In this document: positions 23,338 through 34,399 of the stretch, in pieces
How positions within the stretch are numbered: the first letter of the stretch is position 1
Layout: each line of letters begins with the position of its first letter
Made by a program: the position numbers and the translations under genes
Assembly (NCBI GenBank): GCA_001972305.1
Contig: BDDD01001599.1
Coordinates: 248,001-312,000, forward strand
Length of the DNA stretch: 64,000 bases
Reading direction: 5' to 3'
Source: Cephalotus follicularis
Lineage: Eukaryota > Streptophyta > Magnoliopsida > Oxalidales > Cephalotaceae
Notes under the pieces: model-generated
The model's input: the letters and a program-made list of their open reading frames with translations, nothing else
What the model was told of the DNA's origin: nothing
Database searches by the model: none

Positions 23338-24057
23338 CTAGGCCCTGAGCACCTCCTCCAGCCGAGTTTTGGCCGAGCCAGTAGTCTCCTTGAGCTCAGC
23401 CACCTCACCCCTCAGTTGGTCATTTTTCTCATGGATGGCATCAAAGTTTTCCACCATCAGTTGAGCATCATTCAGAGCTTGCCAGAGAAGAACAGGTGTT
23501 AGAAGAAAAGCAAAGAATGTGTTTGAAAAGAGATAGAAGAGATCACTTACCCTAATGTTGCTCTGAATGTAATGGTTTGTCAGCATCTCATGGTTCCAAC
23601 CATTCCTAGAGTTGAGCTCAGACGGAAGGATGAATAGCCGGCTGATTTCCAAGGGAACCCTGTGAGTGTTTAAATTCAAGCCCAAGCTACCCAAAGCCTC
23701 CAGATCTTCAATCATCTTGTCGATGTTACGAGGAGCGCTCAGCAGAATTTGATCCCGAGAGCTTGTGGCGGGAGTAGCTTTTTGTCTGCTAAGAGAAGAG
23801 CTCTCTGCCTCTTTCTCTCCTTTGTGCTTCTTGGCTGGAGGACTGGGAAGAATAGTGGGGGGACGTTCCTCCATAGGCCGCTTGTCAGTGTCAGTCTTCT
23901 CCTTGACAGCTGAAGCGACGGCAGACCTCCTCTCAGCCAGAACAGTTTTTTCTCTCTGCTTTGATCCCTCGGTAGCAACTTGTTTCCTCTTCTCCTTGCT
24001 AACCCTCAGGACCTCGTTCACATTACGCCGAGGACCGATTGCTGCAAAGAGCCACAA
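23338..24057 (-). pseudogene. E antisense ORF, middle part (basic, low complexity)
   Basis: A - strand frame rich in Lys/Arg/Ser/Pro (KEKRKQVATEGSKQREKTVL, then PPTILPSPPAKKHKGEKEAE). Then comes RVPLEISRLFILPSELNSRN, and a coil segment (LKETTGSAKTRLEEVLRA). Splice-like GT and AG signals on the - strand near 23551 and 23480 suggest an intron here, and a polypyrimidine-rich stretch separates it from the 5' part. Extra antisense ORFs of this family are known to be spliced. It may be an internal exon of the same antisense gene. Confidence 0.6.
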
Positions 24058-24421
24058 AAAAACATAGAATCAAAAGCACAGCAAAACACAGTAAAGGAAT
24101 GAAAGAAATACAGAAGTTGAATGTGGAGGACAAGAAGGCTTTATACAGCTTTCTTCCTCGGTCACGGGCCGAGCCTCGGGTTCTTCTCGGATGTTTTCAC
24201 CCCCCCTCTCTCTCTATTCCGACTGGAATATTTTCCTCATCATCTAAGAGATGACGTCAACCAGAGGACATGCTTAGCCCAACCCAGCGGAGGCGATCCT
24301 CCCATACAGTATGATTTTCCCCTTCGGGCTCCAGAGCGGAGAGTCTCGCCAAGTCAGCCCTATCAGCTATAGTCAGAGTTGACCTCTTGTTAAGATATTG
24401 AATATCCAGCGTGTCCGACCA

Positions 24422-25075
24422 CTAACAAGGGGTAAAATTGGGGAGGTTCCTGACGAGAAAATACATCCCCCTCCAACCCTTGACCCACTTGGTGGGCTCC
24501 ACCAGCAGCTTCTTAGTCAGTCCTGGGCAGGACTTGAAGTAGTATCCACGCTTGCCATGAAAGACAGCCAGGATGTGGAATTCCTTGAAGAGCCTAACTG
24601 TAGCAACTACCTCAGACTCTAGACACTTCACCAAAAACTCTATGATGAAAGCCCAGGATTGCGGCTGGAACAGTGAAGGATGGATCTTGAAATGCCTCAG
24701 AACCTCAATAGCGAAGGATGGGATTGGGAGCCTTAGACAATGTTCCAGTGCATCCAGAAATTCCACAAAGAGACCAGGTCTGCTCTTGGTCACCTCTTTG
24801 GGATCACTGGGAAGACTGTATTCCAGGCCTCTCGGGAAGGAGTATTTCTTAGCCAAGTCCTTCACTTTTTCTCGGCTCAGCACACTCTTGTCGAAATTGA
24901 CCCTAAATACTTGGGCCCTCACTTCAGTAAAGGTGTTTCCAGGAGCACCCACAACGGCGGCATCCATCTCCACCTCAGCGTCAAGAGGACACTCGGCTAT
25001 AGTCACTTCACCTGCCAAGCGACTAGCCACATCTAGATCGTTATCTTGTCTGGAGGTTCGTTTGGTCCTAGCCAT
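24422..25075 (-). pseudogene. E antisense ORF, 5' part: Transposase_28 (putative gypsy-type transposon) domain
   Basis: A 217-codon frame starting MARTKRTSRQDNDLDVASRL. The core has KDLAKKYSFPRGLEYSLPSD, RPGLFVEFLDALEHCLRLPI, HFKIHPSLFQPQSWAFIIEF and HGKRGYYFKSCPGLTKKLLV, which match the plant domain annotated as putative gypsy-type transposon (Pfam Transposase_28). Despite the name it is not a known transposase. It is found as an antisense extra ORF in Tat elements. It reads opposite to gag-pol, with its own promoter-like upstream sequence. Confidence 0.78.
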
Positions 25076-25307
25076 TCGAATTTTCTAGAGAGAGAGAGAG
25101 AAGATAAAGAAAACCCAGAAAAACCCTAGGAACGATCGAGCAATTTCTTAAAAGAGATCTAAGATATAAAAAAGCCTCACCAGAGATTCTTGTGAATGAA
25201 GGCTCGAAAGAAGACCGAATAGTGAACTGGGGAATATCAAAAAGCTAGAAGGAGCAAAAACTTTGGAGATTCAAGGAAGCGTAAAGATACTTCTCGGGGA
25301 AGGTAGC

Positions 25308-25320
25308 GCCTATTTAAAGG
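25308..25320 (-). promoter_or_regulatory. Candidate TATA box for E's antisense gene
   Basis: The - strand reads CCTTTAAATAGG about 235 bp upstream of the antisense start codon at 25075. A GA-rich run (25085-25105) lies in between, in the presumed 5' leader. Position and composition fit a plant promoter; this is inference. Confidence 0.4.
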
Positions 25321-25615
25321 ACTAGGGATTACTTTAAAACCATTAGATCTTGAAGAGGTTAAACGGTTGATATGAACCCATCAAGTCAGGCGCTATAAAC
25401 AAAGAGGTAACGCGCAGCAAGTCAAAAGACACAAGCGTTACGGATGTTTGCTCTGCCCTCTTAAATTTGATGATGAAAGTGGGCTAAATGATGGAGGCGC
25501 AATAGCCCAAAACAGACTCAGTTAACATATCAAAGCCCTGCTCAGAATCAAGCCAGGCCATAAATGGTCTTCCTCCTCTGCCAAGCCCAAAAAAAAAAAA
25601 GACCAGGAGGGCATA

Positions 25616-26113
25616 TCATATGGAAAAAATCTCATTCTAAAAATACAACCATGTGTCCTCGGGAAAACAAGAAAAGTGTCATCCAGAGCTACAGACCCGT
25701 GGACGGGCGTTTATAATCTGAGAAGATAACGCACAATAACGCTCTGATGCCAAATCAGGGATATGGCAAGATACTCGGCATTTCCTTAGGGGTACAATAA
25801 TCACCTCCGCAAGTCAAGCAAGGCAGTTACAATCAGGCACTATAAATACAACAAAGCAACACATTACACAGGTCGGCCATTTTTACTCTCTAAAGAACCT
25901 TTGTATTGCCTTCACTGCCTTTACTGACTTTAGCATCGGAGAGTCCACGGGAGTGAAACCTCCTAGACCTTCTTCTAGTTTGTTCTTTTTGTGTAGGAAA
26001 GGCAATAAAAAAACTCACCAAAATATCATATCTCAGAGGATTAGCAGCGTTTCCTCTACAGATCAAAGTCTCACGCGTGGGATACTGTTGAGGAGTTGAT
26101 TTCAACATCAACA
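25616..26113 (+). repeat. E 3' LTR
   Basis: 498 bp, collinear with the 5' LTR and ending GATTTCAACATCAACA. An A-rich and purine tract (AAAAAGACCAGGAGGG) lies just before it, at about 25588-25612. Confidence 0.92.
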
Positions 26114-26631
26114 TCTTATAAGTAGTCTAATTACGTTGCAAGGAAAATAATAATAACAAGATTATATTGGTTTAGGACAAAGTGTATATGAAATCAATGG
26201 CATACAGATTGTGTTATGACAATATAAAATTTGCGCAGAGAAAATTAAATTATTGGCATAATATAAATCGAAAGTAATCTTTTTTTCATGGTTTCATCTA
26301 TTCCCTAAGTTAAAAAATTTAGTTAATCATAAAGAAATTGAGATAACACAAATAATAAATAAATATTAAAAAGAAAGACATGATAAAAATAATAACAAAT
26401 ATCAATTATGATATAAAAGTAGAAAAAAAGAATACATAAAAGCTGATAAAAAAGAAAATATGCCTCGTACTGCACTATCTGTTTGTGCGTCTCTCCTCTA
26501 AAAATACTACTACATACTGCACTCAATTGACCCCCTCCTACCTCTCCTTTTCATTTTCTTATATAGCTGATTGCGTTGATTTGCTATATCTTACAAGCAT
26601 TGATTTCGGGTCTCATGTATTTGAAGACATA

Positions 26632-27019
26632 TGCCATGTTTGGTAATGCTGTGTGTTTCGTAAAAATACTTTTTTAAAGTACTTTTAGTAAAATTGTTGT
26701 TGTCAAAAGTGCTGCGAGGAAGCTGAAAAGTGCTTATGGAGTAAATATGTGTTTGGTAAATATATTTTTGAAACTGCTGTGGACATTTTAAATGATTGAA
26801 ATGGGCATGAAATTATAAATGCTATATAAATATGTGGTTATCAAAAGTACTTTTTGAACTGACCTCACCAGACCATTTTGAAAAGTGATTTTGCTCCTTT
26901 TAAAAATAAAAGTACTTTTGCTAAAAATATTTTTACTAAAACTTTATCAAACATTAATTTAAGAAAAATTGAGTTTAAAAAGTGTTTTTGGTAATCCAAA
27001 ATAATTACCAAACAAGCGC
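26632..27019. mobile_element. Fold-back MITE-like DNA element
   Basis: About 390 bp, ending in inverted repeats TGTTTGGTAAT (26637-26647) and ATTACCAAACA (27004-27014). Internal inverted repeats of the GTACTTTTAGTAAAA / TTTTACTAAAAC kind let most of the element fold on itself. It is AT-rich and has no coding capacity. I could not read a clean target duplication, so the superfamily is left open. It sits in F to the right of E. Confidence 0.65.
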
Positions 27020-27317
27020 TTTAAGCTCGTTGATTGCTAGGCACCACACGTTTTGCTGCTTTGTGACGCATTCAAATCTGAAGAGTAGAATTGCGGCGCA
27101 ATTGCTAGAGAAAATGCCGATTGCTGTGGAGTCCACGCGTTTTGCTGGTTTGTGACGCGTTGGAAGATGATGAAATGTTGGAGCTGATTTTGGCCTGTTC
27201 AAGCTGTCTTGGAATGGGATGCTGGAGCATTTTTAATTTGTAAACCATTGCATGCACATGGTGACGTCATGAGGCTGCATGGGCTGGTGGCTAGGCATTT
27301 GGCACGGCCCCCACACA

Positions 27318-28514
27318 CAGGGGCAAAGCCAAGAATTTTGAACAAGAGGGGCCAGCCTTAAGAGAATATATATATAAAAAAACAAATTTTATAATAAGAT
27401 ATGAACTTTAAGTAAAAATAGATGAACAATAAAAAAAAATTGATCTAATTAAATCGTACTCTTCGTTCTTTTGTAGTACAAAAATCATCTATAATTGCAT
27501 CTGTTGTTATTTTCTCAGCAATTTCCCTTTCAATATACAAAACTAGAGAACTTATAAGATAATCATCCTCCATCTTACTACGAAGATTATTCTTAATAAT
27601 ATTCATAGCTGAAAATGCAAGTTCTGTAGTTGCAATTGAAACTGGAACAGTTAACACAAGACAAATCAATCTATCAACAAGCGGATATATAACTGTTTTC
27701 CCAGTCTCAGCTAATCTTTGACAAAGTTCATAGAGGGTAAAAATACTACCAAAATTGGGATGCTGAAAAATATCAACTGCATAATGTTGCAACTCATATG
27801 GGAGGTGAATTTTCTCTTGTTCAGTAAAATCTTCAGGATAAAATTTGGACACCATACTAAAAATTTTGTCAACACTGAATGATTTGAAAGAATCTTTAGG
27901 ATCCAAAGCAGAACTAAGAATAAGAAGTTCAACCATGTTCTCATCAAACCTACTATTAAGTTATTGCAACTGAGAGTCTATTGCAGCAACAAATATATCT
28001 ATCCGATAATAGTGATCCATTGTAACATTATCCTTCTTTTTACGACCACGACCCACTGAATAAATAGCATTCATATCAGGTATATTGACCTCAGGAAGTT
28101 CACAAAAAGATCTTACCTTCATAAATAAAGTTCACAAAATTCTCATAAACAATTTCGAATCACTTTCAATGGTAGTACACGAATTAAATATTAATAACCA
28201 AAAAAATACCTTATTTATCAAGAATCACTAGTTATATCACGGCAATTGAAAGAACTTTTGCAATTTTGCCTACTATTATGTGAATGTGATTGTGCAAGTA
28301 AAAAAAAAAAGAAAAGAATAAGAATAGGCAAAGAAGTAAAGAACCCTCTGTGTTTAATGTTTTGTTTTTTAATTGAGGTATATTGGGATTTGTAAATTTT
28401 AATATGATTATGTTTAGAATTCTAACAGACATTTAGTTTTTCTATTTTATGCTTATTTATTTTTTTAACCAAATAAAAACAGATAATTTGATACAAGGGA
28501 GGGAGGGGCCACTG
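27318..28514 (-). mobile_element. hAT DNA transposon (DUF4371 type), internally reduced
   Basis: An exact 8-bp target duplication CCCACACA flanks it (27310-27317 and 28515-28522). The ends are CAGGGGCAAAGCC and, inverted, CAGTGGCCCC, the CAGKGGC-type terminus of this plant hAT group. Inside, on the - strand, is only the C-terminal part of a transposase. At about 1.2 kb it is far shorter than an autonomous copy (usually over 3 kb), so it is a deletion derivative that kept both ends. Confidence 0.88.
27437..28140 (-). pseudogene. hAT transposase C-terminal fragment (DUF4371 and hAT dimerisation region)
   Basis: Upstream from about 28110 the - strand reads VNIPDMNAIYSVGRGRKKKD, then YYRIDIFVAAIDSQLQ. 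The open stretch 27936-27445 reads SSALDPKDSFKSF, KFYPEDFTEQEKIHLPYELQ, LCQRLAETGKTVIYPLVDRL and VLTVPVSIATTELAFSAMNI, followed by RSKMEDDYLISSLVLYIERE. The last blocks are the hAT C-terminal dimerisation motif. A stop codon near 27955 interrupts the fragment, and the N-terminal BED/TTF-type zinc finger and most of the catalytic core are absent. It cannot transpose on its own. It is related to plant ZMYM1-like proteins. Confidence 0.88.
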
Positions 28515-29637
28515 CCCACACATGATTTGCTAATGATTTTGAAATGCAAATAACGCCAATGCTAGCAGTAACACATTATTTCAATATGAAAGCTTTGGTA
28601 ATTGATTCATGGTGGGTTCCACATGTTTTAATACTGATTTTTTTGTGATATCTCTTCATCGAAGTTTCGAAATAATCCGACCCAAAATCGAAAAATGCTC
28701 CAAAAAAAATTTTAAACACAATGAGTTCATTTTCTAATATTTTCTAATCCTTTATTTTTTTACTTCTCTTGTTTTAGTAAGTGAACTCTTTGACCAAATT
28801 TTGACTTGTAATCACTTTAACTTGAAAAGTTACATATTAGCTACATTTTCTTTCTCCCCCATGATAATAGACTTAACACCTGTAAATACAATAAAACATA
28901 CCCAAGTAGCTCTGTTCAAATGTAAAAATGCATGACTTATATACCTAAAATTCACACATAAATGTGCTTATCACTACATGGTCGGTGGATCGGTTAGCAA
29001 AACGTGTCAATAGAAAGTGGTACATAATCTACTGATCTGCCAAAAGATCAACATGACCTACCTAACTACAGAGAAAACATTTTGAAAATGGGCTCTACTG
29101 ATCTCAAGTGAAATATGATCAAGCGGTCCTTTGAAAATATGGAAACGGTTTTAAAACGTAACTAAGCGCTAAGGGATAACCCGAATGGTGAAGGTCAGAT
29201 TCCAAGAATCGACACTTAGCTCAAAGAACTAAGTCAAGTGTCGATGCTCAGGATAACAATTGACTCAAGGCAACGAACACTCTGATACAGCATCATCGCT
29301 TAACAACCTAGAACCTTATTTTGTAAAGAAAGGCATTAAGCAATTACCACTAGGCTCAAGCGAGAATGCTTAGCAAAACGTGGTTAGATAATGTCGTCGA
29401 TTAATAAATATATTAAATATGTTAACACATGTTTAAAGAAAAGCTATTTGGGCCTTGGAAGGCTCCTGGAGTAGATCGTTTGAGGAAAACAATTGAAAAG
29501 CCTCAAACGGTCCATTTCGGGCAAAACATCTGTAAAACTTTACTTTTCAAATCCCTTTTGTTCAATTTGACAAATCCTTGATGAGACATGTTAAGAAGGC
29601 TTGGGTGATATCTAGAAATGATCCAGTCAAGCAGTTG

Positions 29638-31422
29638 TGTAATGCCCGGGATTTTTCATTAAGTGTAATATTGTGTTTCCAATGTAAATTACGCTTTGAA
29701 TTAATGAGAATCATGAATTTCCCCTTTTGTGTGTTGAAAAGTTACAAGAAAATATGTGAAAGTGTGTGTTGGGCATGGTGGGCAGCCGACAGCCAGAAGG
29801 AGGCAGCCGACTGGACCCCCCTTGGGGAAGGAACCAGCCAACTGCTGTGAGAAGCAGCCGGCTGGAGCGGGTGTCGGCAGAGATAGCTGACTGCCAAGTC
29901 GAGGCAGTCGACTGCCAGGCGTCAGACAGCACCCCGTGCTGCCAGGCCTGGCGTGACAGAAAGTGGGTGTTTTAATGGGATATGTTGGCATAAGAGAGAG
30001 AGATGTGTTTCTCCATAAAAACACACATTTTCCTCTCCAATATTTACCATTTTTGCAGAGAAGAAAAGAGAGATTCAAAGAGTGGAGAGAAAGAGGAGAA
30101 AGTGAGTGTGTTGTTGATCCAAGGTGCTTTGTTTTGTGGGCTGTGTTTTTGGAAGCTTGAACCAGTGGCAAGAACCGGATTTGTTGGAGTTGCTGGACGA
30201 GTTTTGGGAGTTCAAAAGCCTCAGATTTGGACTTAAAGAGGTGGATTGTAATTCCTAACTTGGAGTTCTAAGGTAGGGGAAGTGTTATATTTGTGATTTA
30301 AGTTCAATGATAATATTGTCCATAAGATGAAATGCATGCAATGTGTTGTGCTATGAGCATGAATATGGTGTTGTGGTGATAATGCTCTGTGTTGTAATGG
30401 ATTATTGTGAGTTGTGGCTTTGTTTTGCTGCTGTTTTGTGCACTGTCTGTAGGAACCAGACGACTGTCCAAAGGGGACAGCCGGCTGATCGAGTGCTCCA
30501 GTCGACTGTTCAGTATGAACAGCCAACTACTCAATGGAACCAGCTGACTGTGCTTGGGAGCCAGGAAATTGTCCATGTGTTTTACTGAGAAATGCCTGCA
30601 GAGGCTTGAGTAGCCGACTACTGTAGGCCACCAGCCGACTATTGGGTATGAATAGCCGACTGTCAAGGATGACAGACGACTATCGAGTGAGGGCAGCTGA
30701 CTGCCGATGTTAGGACAGTCGAGTGTTTAAGGGAAAACAGTCGACTGTCAGTGAGAGACAGCCGACTGTTAGGGTCTGTTTTGCATTGTGAGCATGTGTA
30801 TGCATCGTGAACTATGATAAACTGATTGTGCATTGTGATAACTAATTGCAAACTGTTATATCATCTTTTTGGAAGTGAAAACATGATTATAAATCATTAT
30901 TTCGTACGAAAATGTATGTTTAAGTAAAATGTATATTTTCAAAAAATTGTGAAAATGGCTTCCAAACATTGTGAACTGAGTTTTGAAACATTGTGAATCG
31001 AGAACCGTGACATCGTGAAAAAGAGTTTGTTTTCAAGTACTTTGTCTTATAAACTAATTGGAAAACTGTTTTGAGCATCGAGATGATTGTGATTGTGATG
31101 ATTGACTATGATATTGATTGTGATTGTGTTTGTGGCCGTACTAGTTGCGTGGTGGAGATGCCAGCGATGGCTAGTGGTCGGGTTGACCCAGGGGCCAGGA
31201 GATGGCTGGGTAACTCACTGCATCATGACCTGCTTCGTGCCGTCCGGAGTCGGGGCCGATGACGGGATGTACGACATTGGGGCCAGGAGTTGGCGACGCT
31301 CTTCGTACCCATCGAGATCTGTGTGGACCTTTTTGGGACATGTTTGTGAACCGTGAAATGTGATATTGTGATATTGTGACATCGTGAACTGTGACATTAT
31401 GGTTATGGCATATGTATATATG

Positions 31423-31458
<36 letters not shown>

Positions 31459-31950
31459 CATCGAGATATAGTATGTACGGCATCATGATGCATTCATGTC
31501 ATGGCTTTGTTTATTGTTGACCCTAAGTTACACTTATGACTTTAACCGAGTGAGGACAAAGGCTAACCCCCTACTGTTGCAGATTGATGCAGCGTTCTGG
31601 ATATCGCCGGGCGTGGCCGTATCGGATGTGACAGAGTTTTATTTACTTAAATAAATGTAAAACATGTACTTGAGACCTGATGTACTTTGGATTACTGTAC
31701 TAATGTTCTGATGTTGTTGATCGACTTTTGGATCACGCTCCGTTTGTGGGCTTTTTAACAATGACTTAATGATGATGTTGTGGGAATCATGTGGTATGGG
31801 ACGTATGGTTCTGTTTACTTTCAGCTTAGTGTTAAAGGCTTCCGCAAATTATTGTTTAAAGCAAAGTTTTAAGTTTTATCGCACTTTGTATAAGCTGAAT
31901 GTATGTTAATTTGCCTTGATATATGTTGTTAATACAAACGGGGTGTGACA
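29638..31950 (+). mobile_element. G: solo LTR of a Tekay/Del-like gypsy element
   Basis: 2313 bp flanked by an exact AGTTG duplication (29633-29637 and 31951-31955). The termini are TGTAATGCCCGG...GGGTGTGACA. It is the same family type as H and J, with shared blocks such as GGGGCCAGGAG/CTCCTGGCCCC. There is no primer site, coding domain or second LTR, so it is probably the product of LTR-LTR recombination. It contains two CAGTCGACTG-type clusters (29785-29925 and 30455-30770). Short frames inside it are not coding. Confidence 0.82.
31408..31462. repeat. (TA)n microsatellite with TATG interruptions, inside G
   Basis: Runs of TA broken by ATG/GTA units near the 3' part of the G LTR. It produces false Tyr/Ile-repeat frames on the - strand. 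Confidence 0.9.
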
Positions 31951-33230
31951 AGTTGTTTGAAAAGGATTAAAAATAGGTTAAGTAGTAATAAACAGAGCCT
32001 TAAGCGGGGGCGCTTTGGGCCTAAAACCAGTTCTGTTAAAAGAGTACTAAGCGGCGACAGTTAGACTAACCAGTGATGCTTTCTATGTCATCTCCTAGTG
32101 TCCACGCTTAGCACTGTAGGTAACGCATTGCATTAAAATGAAGCCACGTTAAGCGGCGACGGTTGATATTAAGCGTCAGCGCTTAATATCAAACTATTAG
32201 CGCTTAACATCAAAGCGTGGCTCTTTGATGGTGTTCATCGGATTTTCAAGTAATCACAATACTAAGCGTCGGCACTTCTGGGTAAAGCACCAGTGCTTAT
32301 GCTGACAAAAGAATAGTCCAGTTCATGTGTTTTAGTCCATTTTTTAACCCAAATCTTTACCAACCCATTTTTTGTCAATTTTAGGGGTTCATACAAGTGT
32401 ATTATGGTCAAATAAACATGTTTCCATCCATTGTTTAACCCAAATTCCAATTCTAGGTCATAAATCAAACATAACCTAAAACACTATCAACCAACATCTC
32501 ACACCAAATCAGTTCAATCAATCAAATATACAAGCAAAATATTGCATAATCGGTAGTATTTTAGGTAAAGAAACTCTACCTAAATGCTTGAAGCTTTAGA
32601 GTTGAACAAATCAGCAGAAAAATGGATATTGGACTCAAGTCCAAGAATCCACAAGCTTAAGCTTCAATGGATGTTGTTGGAGAGTTGTTGTTGGTGTTCT
32701 TGTTGTAAAGAGAAGATCTAAACTTCATCCTTGTAGCTGGGCAGGTTCGACTGTGCTCAAGAGAAGATGAGAGCAATGTGTTTCTTGTGTTTGTGTCTTA
32801 GTGTTTCTGAAAGGGGAGTGCAGTAGCTTAAGTGTATATATGTTATCAGTATTGGTTAGGAGGAAAATATGGGTAGCATGTAATAAGTAGATGTAATAAT
32901 AAGGGCAAGCAAATGGGTGGCATACGGGTGAGATAAGGAATCAAAATGAGTGGTAAAAGGGAGATAAGGGATTTTTTAAAGATAGGATCAGGATTGTGTA
33001 CATAGGATATGATTATGTGGTGGGGCCTGCCGTAAGTAGCTTAAATAGTTACAATAACAGCGGTCCAATATCCCAAAGTAAGAACATAAAGAGCTCGAAT
33101 AATACAACAATAAGTATGCATAACAAATACAAGTATGACCAGTATAAAATACTATAGTCCATCAAATACATATAGGGTACGTAAGTACCGAACATACAAT
33201 AAATATAATACAGATAAGTTCGGATCATTA

Positions 33231-33246
33231 CCTTCTCCCCTCCTTA
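33231..33246 (-). other. L polypurine tract
   Basis: The - strand reads AAGGAGGGGAGAAGG directly before the LTR terminus TAATGATCC. This is the plus-strand priming site, which confirms that the left LTR is the 3' LTR of the element. Confidence 0.75.
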
Positions 33247-33610
33247 TAGGAATCTGGTCCTCAAATTCATAAACAAAATAGAAAACGATATCTCTCCCCC
33301 GTATCATCTTCTCACTTCCTGGTGCAATCCTCCATAGCATGATGCTCCCAAAGAGATTTAACTATCGAAATCGTCATGTTCTTCAAAACTCTGACCTCTC
33401 TACCAATGATCTAAACTGGCATCTTCCCATGGCATAAGTCTGGTTTGATATTAATCTGCATGTACTCGATGTTGTGCGAAGGATCCCAATGATACTTCCC
33501 CAGGTGAGAAACATGAAACACGTTACGAACACTCGATAGTGCTCGAGGTAAGGCAAGTCTATAGGCGAAACGGCCTACGCGCTCCACGATTTCGAAAAGT
33601 CCAATAAATT
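33231..33610 (-). pseudogene. L integrase C-terminus and chromodomain-like tail
   Basis: On the - strand the pattern is FEIVERVGRFAYRLALPRAL, then VRNVFHVSHLGKYHWDPSHN and WRIAPGSEK, ending FEDQIPIRRGEGNDP. This is the end of pol in chromoviruses, where the chromodomain guides insertion towards certain histone marks. The FEDQIPIRRG ending lies immediately before a purine-rich tract and the LTR, as in intact Tekay/Del elements. Only this tail of pol is seen. Confidence 0.78.
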
Positions 33611-33839
33611 ATGAAGAAGGCTTCGCTTATTCTGAATCTCATAACACTCGAAGCATGTCTTTGTGGTCTCGGTTGCCACTTGTCGGTGTCAACAACATGT
33701 GCAATGTATCCCTTGAAACCCTGTCTTAGTAATCTGTCTATATGTAGCAGTAACAACTGGTGTAGAATTGTGGCTCTGAGGTCCCAAAGAATCAGAAAGC
33801 TAACTCACCAGGCAAACAAAAGGTCGCCACCTACTGCTG

Positions 33840-33985
33840 TGCCACTCTGATAACAATCGACCTGAGTAAAGCATATCGATAACCAATCCATCCCGACAAT
33901 CGCATCGAAGCTCTACATGAGGAGAACAACAAGGTCCGCTCGCAAGCAACGACCATCAATTCCAAATATACAGATCCACACACTC
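33840..33985 (-). pseudogene. L retropepsin-like patch
   Basis: On the - strand a short stretch reads SFDAIVGMDWLS followed by Q.DC. This is the gypsy protease/PR-RT landmark usually seen as DFDVILGMDWLSKY.A.IDC. It lies between the gag remnant and the integrase tail. It is too short and degraded to define a gene. Confidence 0.55.
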
Positions 33986-34399
33986 GATCAGTGGTCACTT
34001 ACTCACTGAAAGGTGTATTAACCTCAAAGAGGAAATATGAACAAATAGGTCTCAACTCACGCTAAAGACAACATACAATGCAATGAATGAATGGATCCAG
34101 ATCTAAGAAGATATGTGGTAACAAGTAGAAAAGCTGAAAACAATACATGGATCCATAACAAGGACTCCAGTATGTTCGATCGGTGTAGCATCCATGACTT
34201 GCTTTCCTTTGGACTGTGAAGTCCCATGAGAAGATGATGGCACACAATCATCATGTCCATGCTGTATCGTAATCTGAGGTATCCGAAGTAACGCTCTATG
34301 GGAGAAAACTCTAGTGAAATGATCAGCAGCACCTCAAGCCAAGGAAAGACCCAAGTATTGGGGACAAACATTAGTTGTATGATTGGTCTTGTGGAAAGG

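Larger units (their letters stand above)
15431..26113 (+). mobile_element. E: full-length Tat-lineage Ty3/gypsy element with antisense genes
   Basis: Two 0.5-kb LTRs with flanks TCTTC (15426-15430) and TCTTA (26114-26118). The order is a TGGCGCC-type primer site, gag, protease region, RT, RNase H, archaeal-type RNase H, integrase, a minisatellite, antisense ORFs with a Transposase_28 domain, a purine tract and the 3' LTR. All expected parts are present, but it carries roughly ten or more breaks. It is younger than L and F, in which it sits. The LTR copies differ at many sites. Confidence 0.9.
14968..28973 (-). mobile_element. F: solo-LTR-like insertion of unidentified family, holding E, a MITE and a hAT
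   Basis: L's LTR stops at CTACT (14963-14967) and resumes at CTACA (28974-28978), a 4-of-5 target duplication. The termini fit TG...CA: on the - strand TGATAAGCACATTTATGTG at 28973 down to CACGAACA at 14968. Without its own insertions, F would be 14968-15430 plus 26119-26630, 27020-27317 and 28515-28973. These parts are AT-rich, with no coding domain, primer site or second LTR, so a solo LTR is the simplest reading. Confidence 0.55.
8463..33230 (-). repeat. Left (3') LTR of L, cut into four segments by insertions D, F and G
   Basis: LTR segments lie at 8463-9155, 14010-14967, 28974-29637 and 31951-33230, about 3.6 kb in total. Each aligns in order with the right LTR. Examples are CAAGTAATATACAGTAGTC near the start, GGTAAGTGCCACC-type motifs near 14290-14410, GATAACCCGAATGG near 29175, and an AGCG..GACGCT-type cluster at 31990-32290. 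The segments hold no gene; the short frames in them are not coding. Confidence 0.85.

Noticed and set aside
31171-31493. Tyr/Ile-repeat open frames on the - strand
   Set aside because: Produced by the (TA)n microsatellite inside the solo LTR G.
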